Assembly: GCA_007449985.2 (NCBI GenBank)
Contig: VIIQ02000108.1
Coordinates: 248,001 to 312,000 of the forward strand
Reading direction: 5' to 3'
Origin: Desmodesmus armatus
Taxonomy: Eukaryota; Chlorophyta; Chlorophyceae; Sphaeropleales; Scenedesmaceae
DNA: 64,000 nt
Positions 58,201 to 64,000 of the stretch are shown piece by piece. Made by a program: the position numbers and the translations under genes. Each line of letters opens with the position of its first letter. Position 1 is the stretch's first letter. Under the pieces are notes generated by a model, which did not search any database, was not told where the DNA came from, and worked only from the letters and a program-made list of their open reading frames with translations.

Positions 58201-61200
58201 TGAGCAGACAAGTAACGCACAATTCTCCGTGTCATCTACTGAACTATGCTGGGGATTAGAGTACGTATACCAGGGGTTCTGCATATCCTCTGCTGGCCAC
58301 ACACACAACAGACAGGCAAGTCTGATTACATGTGTTCGTAAGCTTTCAGTTTCACCATGGGCCGTGCGGCGACCGAGCATGGCCATGCACCAGCATGCTG
58401 TCGGGTCAAGGCGCCCTTGGTCGCACCTGTCTGACAATGTACCAATCACCATTGATATGACGTCAATCGCCAGTCAAGTTTGCAGTGAAGTCCCCCATAA
58501 GCCTTTCGCTCCCTTCATCTTGCGGGTTGTACGGGCCGTACCTTAACCATTCCACATGTGGTAACTTGACTGAAGCTGCAATGCTGCTGGTTTCCCTGAT
58601 GGCTGTATGGCGTGCCTGCAGACCACCACGCTGCTGCGGTTCTGTGAGGCCTCGCTGTCGACGCTGCCGCCTGGTGGCCAGCTGCTGGCAGTGGCTGCCT
58701 CCAACGTTGCTGTGGACCAGTTGGTGACTGGACTGCTGGGGCTGGGTGTCAACGTGGTGCGCCTGGGGCAGCCGGCAAAGGTGAGAGCAGGGGTGTCTGT
58801 GTTCCTTTTTCACGGGTCTCTTGTTACTCAATTACCCCTTTAGCTGTACGTGTGGGCAGTACTACAGTAGTGACTGGACTGCTGGGGCTGGGTGTCAACG
58901 TGGTGCGCCTGGGGCAGCCGGCAAAGGTGAGAGCAGGGGGGTGTGTGTTCCTTTTTCACGGGTCTCTTGTTACTCAATTACCCCTTTAGCTGTACGTGTG
59001 GGCAGTACTACAGTAGTGACTGGACTGCTGGGGCTGGGTGTCAACGTGGTGCGCCTGGGGCAGCCGGCAAAGGTGAGAGCAGACATTTGTCTCTGTGTCA
59101 CGCGTCTCTATTCAGTTTGTATTTACGCGTACCACCTATTGACGTATTGCATAGTGTGCTTCATGGCTAGCTGATGGCTGGATTGCTGGGGCTGGGTGTC
59201 AGCGTGGTGCGGTCGGGGCAGCCGGCACAGGTACGCATAGGGATGTCCCCTTGTTTGTCCCTGGAGTGTCAGGGTGGTGCAGCTGGGGCAGCCGGCAAAG
59301 GTGAGAGCAGGCGTTTGTCTCTGTGTCACGCGTCTTAATTAGTCATATGCCTTGAGCAGTGTGTCGTGTACTACCTGTTGGCATATTGGGTTGTGTGCTT
59401 CATGGCTAGGTGACTATGTTGCTGGGGTGGGGTGTTAGCGTGGTGCGACTGGGGCAGCCGGCAAAGGTGAGCACAGGGAGGTCCCCCTGTTTCAGGGTCT
59501 GTACATTGTATGCGGAGCGCTACGCTTTGTGGTGCAAAGCAAAGCTCTGCTTCGCATGTGGGTTGTGCCCCCTGACCCAAGCGGAGCCCTGGCGATTTTA
59601 TGTCTTGTTTGGGGGTCTGTTGGGCTTAGCCTGTTGGCATCTTGCATAGTGCGGTACAAGTGCCTATCGGCGCGTCGCGTGGCCCACAAGTGTGGTGTGG
59701 CTGTTCAGGCTGGGTGTTAGCTTGAGGCCTTTCAGGCAGCCAGCAAAGGAGTATGCTTTGAGGTTTCTGTCATGCCTTCCATTTCATTTGCCTTGCTTGG
59801 CTTCTCCTCCCTGGATAAACACACCAAGTGGATCGGAGCCGGCCGCGCAGCAAGCAGGTTGGCTACCAGCTGTTGCTGCAAGCCATCTGGTCAACACGAA
59901 TTTTGCACTCAGTGCGGTCCATTCCAGCGGCCCCTTTGCTTTCCTCAACAACCTGGATCACACAGGTCGGCTCTCTTGTTGTCACGTTGTCGACAGCGTG
60001 CCTTGTCTTGCCTGTCCCCCAGGTGACCCCCGCCCTGCGTTCAGTAACCCTAGAAGTGCTAGCAGCCGCCACAGCACCCGGCCAAGCCGCCACCAAGCTG
60101 CGGCAGCAGCTGGCAGAAGCTGCCGCAGCCAACCGAGCCGCGCGGGGCGGTAGCAGCGGCCGCGGGAGGGGCACACAGGGCAGGGGTGGCAGAGGCGGTG
60201 GTGGGAGGGGTGGCAGGGGTGGTGGTGGGGCTGCAGGGGGTGGCTTGTGGGAGCAGCTGCTGGCGCTGGAGGCTGCTGCTGCTGCTGAGGTGCTGGGGAA
60301 GGCTCAGGTGGTGGCGGCTACCTGCGTGGGCGCGGGTGAGTGAGGTGACAGGTGGGGGAAAGGGGCCAGGGCTGGGTTGGGACCTAATCTGATTCACACT
60401 GGGCACTGAAATACTTGGCGTGTGCGCGGGTTAGTGTGGGCGGCTACCTGTGTGGGTGCAGGCTAGGTGACAGCTGGGGGAGGGGATCATGCACACATCA
60501 AGGGCTGGGCTGGTTTCAGGCCAAGTGGGGGCGGCATTGAGCAGTGGGTATCAATCTGGGGTGCGGCAACAGTAGAGGGGGGGAGGCGCAAGCAGCTGCT
60601 GCAGTACAGCCCGTAGGGGAAGCCTCCTTGAGTTGTCAGACAGCCACCACCACAACTTTCGCCACATCAAGCTTGCAACGGGGGGAGGTAACAAGAGTAC
60701 GGCGAAAATCTTCACAATGCCAGGCACCCTGTCAGCTAGCAGAATTACCAGCAGGCACAGTCCCATGGTCGCCCTTGTTTGCTGCAGGTGACCCTGTGTT
60801 GCAGGAGCGCTTCTTTGAGGTGTTGGTCCTGGATGAAGCCACACAGGCCCCTGAGCCTGCTGCACTTGTGGCAGTGGCACAAAAGGTGTGTCTGGGGCTA
60901 CCGTCTACCTTGTCGTGTCTGCATGAATGATCCCCGCAATTTGCAATGACGACCCTGTGTACGGGTATTGTATACCTTACCATGTCTGCACGAGATATTC
61001 CCCATGTTGCAACGAAGACCCTGTGTCCCGCAAACCACATTCAGTCGGTTGTGATGGTTGTGAAACCCAACAGCTGCCCCCCACAGTCATGCAAGCATAC
61101 CCAACCAATGCATGACTCTGCTGCAACATGTTGGGTGGAAACCAGGGAATTGGTTCTACTTTGGTGTCTTCACAACCCCCGCCCCCACCCTCAACCCCAA

Positions 61201-63054
61201 CCCCGCCCCCAATCCCACCCCCTGTCCCGATCAACTCAGGTCCAGTCGGTTGTGATGGTGGGTGACCCCCAACAGCTGCCCCCCACAGTCAGGTGCCAGC
61301 AAGCCCAGCGCCTGGGCCTAGGCACCAGCCTGTTTGAGAGGGTTCAGGCAATGGGGCTCAAGCCGCTGCTGCTGGACACTCAGTACCGCATGCACCCCAG
61401 CCTGGCAGAATTCCCCTCAGCCAAGTTCTATGGTGGGCTGCTGCGCAGCTGGCCTAAGCCTGCTGACAGGCCACTGCCTGAGGGCCTCACCTGGCCCAAC
61501 GCAAAGGTGAGGGGAGCTGTTTGAGGGGTAGGCGGTGCTTTGTGTGTTGTTTGGAGGTAGCAGGGGTTGAAGGGGGGGGGGGGGCTATGCACGAAGCAGG
61601 CTGTTTGAGAGGGTGCAGGCGATGGGGCTCAAGCCGCTGCTGTTGGACACTCAGTACCGCATGCACCCCAGCCTGGCGGAGTTCCCCTCAGCCAAGTTTT
61701 ATGGTGGACTGCTGCGCAGCTGGCCTCAGCCAGCTGACAGGCCACTGCCCGAGGGCCTGACCTGGCCCAATGCAAAGGTGGGCAGGGGGGGGGCATTTTG
61801 AGGGTGAAGGTCGTGTTGGTTGCAGGTGATGATGAGGTGGGGTGGGGTGCGCGCGGGGGGGGGGGGGGGGGGGGGGGGGGGGGAGGCAACCTCCGGTTGG
61901 TCACACACAGGGATCAGGAGAAGTGCTGCCTAAGGGCCTGACCTGGCCCAATGCTAAGGTGAGGGGGGGGGGGGTGAGGGTGAAGCAGTGCTGTTTATGT
62001 TGGTTGCAGGTGTTGTGGGGTGGGGTGGGGCAAAAAGGGGTGTGTGGGCTCCCGCCGTCTGGCCACACACAGTGGTCAGAAGTGCTGCTTTGCTTCAGTG
62101 ATTTCGCAGGTGCTGGCTGGCAGGCTGTCTGGCTAGCTTGTGCAGCATGCAGTGTGCAGTCATAGTCCAGCACTTGCCTCAGGCAAAGTGGTGCACACCA
62201 GGACAGCTGCATTGTGCACGTGCATGGTAGTCTCACCCCGTGTACATCAGCGGTGGCCCTCAACAGCTGAGGCAAAGAGATGTCAGCATGCTTGCTGTAA
62301 TGCTGGGCATGATGCTGGGCTTGATGAAGCTCGGGTGACCTCGGCAACCCATGAGTGGGCTAGACTGATGTGTGCGCTGTATTACGCTTGCGTGCTGTGC
62401 TGTGTGCAGGTACCTGTGATGTTCATTCAGTGCAAGGGGCCTGAAGCACGTACAGCAGCAAGCCTCAGCATATCACGGCAGCGGGAGGCTGCCGACAGCT
62501 TTGATGAGGAGCGCAGCAGCAGCAGCAGCACTAGCAGCAGCAGTGGCACCAGGAGCAGCAGCAGTACTAGCAGCAGCAGTGGCGGCGGCGGCGGGGGTTA
62601 CAGCTACTTCAACGATGCAGAAGCAGCAGTGGTGGTCGACTGCTTGCGGCAGCTGCTGGCTGCCGGCATGCAGCCGCAGGACATGTGTGTCATCACACCG
62701 TACTCAGGGCAAGTGCGCAGCATACAGCGGCGGCTGAGTTCGGACTCAACGCAGCCTGGCAAGCAGCGAGCCTTTGACCCTGCTATCTTGAGCATGCTTG
62801 AGGTCAAGTCCGTGGATGGGTTCCAAGGGCGGGAGAAGGAGGTTGTGATTTTCAGTGCAGTGCGCAGCAATAGCAGCGGGCGGGTGGGTTTCCTTGCAGA
62901 CTCTCGGCGCCTGAATGTTGCGCTGACACGCGCGAAGCGGGGGTTGGTTGTTGTGGGGGATGCAGCGACACTACGCAGCGACCGGGTGTGGTCGGCTTGG
63001 CTGGCTTGGGCGAAGAAACAGGGTGCGCTTGGTGCCAGTGTCGAGAGCATGTAA
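55266..63054 (+). CDS. UPF1/SMUBP2-like superfamily 1 helicase (5' end not resolved)
   Basis: Secure exons: 55266-55782, 56324-56464, 56906-57350, 58000-58199, 58622-58780, 60023-60335, 60788-60885, 61240-61506 and 62410-63054; the 5' start and the 56161-56905 part need transcripts. SF1 motifs appear in order: GPPGTGK at the end of one exon with TTT starting the next (motif I split by an intron), ASNVAVDQL (Ia), ATCVGAGDP, VLDEATQAPEP (II), VMVGDPQQLPPT (III), DTQYRMHPSLAEFPS (IV region), SVDGFQGREKEVVIFSAVRS (V) and RRLNVALTRAKRGLVVVGD (VI). The wording is closest to UPF1 and IGHMBP2/SMUBP2, 5'-3' RNA/DNA helicases; no UPF1 Cys/His domain is seen. Gly/Arg-rich (about 60160-60240) and Ser-rich (62510-62590) inserts separate motifs. 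Likely role: RNA or RNA-DNA hybrid unwinding. Introns hold tandem partial copies of two exons. Confidence 0.88.
57420..57434 (+). repeat. G tract followed by a CCCCACC..CTGGCCACACACA word
   Basis: A run of about 15 G in a helicase intron is followed within 10 bp by CCCCACCAGCTGGCCACACA (57445 onward). The same composite recurs elsewhere in the window (see findings). Confidence 0.8.
58724..59755 (+). repeat. Tandem 146-bp copies of a helicase exon end plus splice donor
   Basis: The last 57 bp of exon 58622-58780 and the following 89 bp of intron are repeated at 58870 and 59016 with an exact 146-bp period and near identity. Diverged copies follow at about 59173, 59263, 59411 and 59700. Most keep the words GGGCAGCCGGCAAAG and GTGAG, so each carries an apparent donor. 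The true next exon begins at 60023. Confidence 0.93.
61038..61092 (+). repeat. Diverged upstream copy of the helicase motif III exon start
   Basis: CAGTCGGTTGTGATGGT followed by CCCAACAGCTGCCCCCCACA matches the start of exon 61240-61506 (GDPQQLPP coding) about 200 bp downstream. In this copy the GGTGAC encoding Gly-Asp of motif III reads TGTGAA, so it could not replace the functional exon. Confidence 0.8.
61601..61777 (+). repeat. Partial exon duplication (YRMHP exon) in the following intron
   Basis: 177 bp match positions 61330-61506 of the real exon at an offset of 271 bp, with about ten substitutions, almost all at third codon positions. The copy ends at the same AAAG/GT donor site. Its AG acceptor (GAAGCAG before 61600) would put it in phase 2, whereas the real exon ends in phase 0, so including both would break the frame. 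A shorter third fragment (GGGCCTGACCTGGCCCAATG) lies at about 61934-61959. Confidence 0.92.
61855..61883 (+). repeat. Long G tract in a helicase intron
   Basis: About 29 consecutive G on the coding strand. Shorter runs lie at about 61571-61583, 61787-61795 and 61963-61972. The composite word GGTTGGTCACACACA follows this tract. Confidence 0.85.
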
Positions 63055-64000
63055 CGTGTGGATGTCTCTGACTGCCTCCCATGCTGCTGCTGGCGCAGAA
63101 ACACCGCCCCCAGCTCTGGCACTGTGTGGCAGCTCGCAACACCAACAGTGCCGTGTGTTGTTACAATTGGGCGACAATCAGAGCTGCGTGTGGTGCTCGG
63201 CTTGCAATTGCTCAGTCGAAGAGAAAGAAAGAAACCGGCAGCCAGCTTCATGCGAAGTGCTGGGATCTGAAGAAAGCGGGAGAGTACGCAAGTACTGGTG
63301 GCGGGTTTATAGGCTGTTCTGGGTGCAAATCAAGCACCGAGCAGCCGTGACAAGTGCTGTCGCCAGTGCTGGACAATTGCTGCCCCCCCCCCCCCCCCCC
63401 CGGAACATGTGGGACATGCATGTGGGTGTCTCTGGCCTCTCATTCAGCGACCAGCCCTCCACTGACAGTACCCAGGCACAAAGGCATAGCTGGTGCAGAG
63501 GAATCTCTTCTCCCTCCAGTCCGGGGCAGGGGCAGTCTTACTCAACAGCACCCCCCTTACCCGAACTGGAAATGTGGCCACCTTTCTCATCAGCTATCCT
63601 CCATCACAGGCAATAGAGGCATTTTTCAATTGAATGCGATGAGCACTCACAGACACTGTAGCTACAAGCTTGGCCCGATGATCAGGTGATCAGCAGACTG
63701 CTGTGGGACTTGGGGGCCAGTCTGCTTGATTGCTACCTGTATTCACCCAATAATCGTTTTTCGGCGTAAGGAGTGTGCAAGTGTGCTTGTAGCTTTTCGG
63801 AACGCGGTTTTGTTCGGCCAGTCTTGCTGCACGCAACCCTCGGGGCTGTGCCCAGGCTCGCTACAAAACATTACTACTACACAACAGGATCCAGAATTGA
63901 GCTGCTGATATCGTCCATGCCTCCTAACAACATGATGCTGTTGTGACTGGTGTGACTGTGCTGCCTCGATGCCAAGAGAAGAGAAATGCAAGTTGAGCAT
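63055..64000. other. 3' flank of the helicase gene
   Basis: No further exon is supported. A C tract of about 17 nt lies at 63384-63400. Short frames have no domain. The region probably contains the helicase 3' UTR and intergenic DNA. Confidence 0.4.

Noticed and set aside
55266..63054. Assigning the helicase as true UPF1
   Set aside because: Core motifs fit, but no N-terminal Cys/His-rich UPF2-binding domain is visible, so only the subfamily level is supported.

Overview
This is nuclear DNA from a eukaryote, most likely a chlorophycean green alga of the Chlamydomonadales (Volvox/Haematococcus-like). The genes are split into many short exons with GTGAGT-type donors and (C/T)TGCAG acceptors. 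Coding sequence is rich in CAG/CTG/GCA, giving long Gln, Ala and Ser tracts. Two proteins start with chloroplast-transit-like N termini, and one gene carries the MYND finger typical of large volvocalean families. There is no operon, ribosome-binding site, CRISPR array or other prokaryotic feature. All exon models come from reading splice sites and phases by eye.

Layout: (1) 1.9-6.6 kb (+), a MYND-finger gene broken by an in-frame TAG and a 5'-truncated LINE in the opposite orientation; it also holds a GGTGCG hexanucleotide array. (2) 8.3-12.5 kb (+), a coiled-coil, bZIP-like gene with an intronic 21-bp repeat. (3) 13.8-14.1 kb, an 85-bp minisatellite. (4) 15.5-18.0 kb (-), linker histone H1 in five exons with two 1-nt deletions. 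(5) 19.75-33.44 kb (-), a 27-exon receptor of about 2,565 aa: signal peptide, LRRs, fibronectin-like modules, one TM helix, three class III cyclase homology domains and a 1,330-aa low-complexity tail. (6) 34.1-39.3 kb (+), a divergently transcribed single-pass RING-H2 protein. (7) 42.3-43.3 kb (-), a plastid-type GNAT acetyltransferase. (8) 43.7-45.8 kb (-), PSMD9/Nas2 proteasome assembly chaperone. (9) 46.2-51.3 kb (+), an unrecognised acidic protein with a transit-like N terminus. (10) 52.1-54.5 kb (-), a TPR protein with C-terminal Cys pairs. (11) 55.3-63.05 kb (+), a UPF1/SMUBP2-like SF1 helicase whose introns contain tandem copies of its own exons.

The main result is the receptor cyclase. 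Its first cyclase domain keeps both metal-binding Asp residues but lacks the base-recognition and transition-state residues. Its third has lost the metal Asp residues but keeps Lys, Asp, Asn and Arg at the spacing found in the C2 domain of animal transmembrane adenylyl cyclases. The second is degenerate at all positions. This predicts an adenylyl cyclase with one composite active site, under an LRR ectodomain.

Second themes are poly-G tracts and splice-donor-like arrays in introns, partial exon duplications in the helicase gene, and apparent 1-nt losses in short homopolymers that may be assembly errors.
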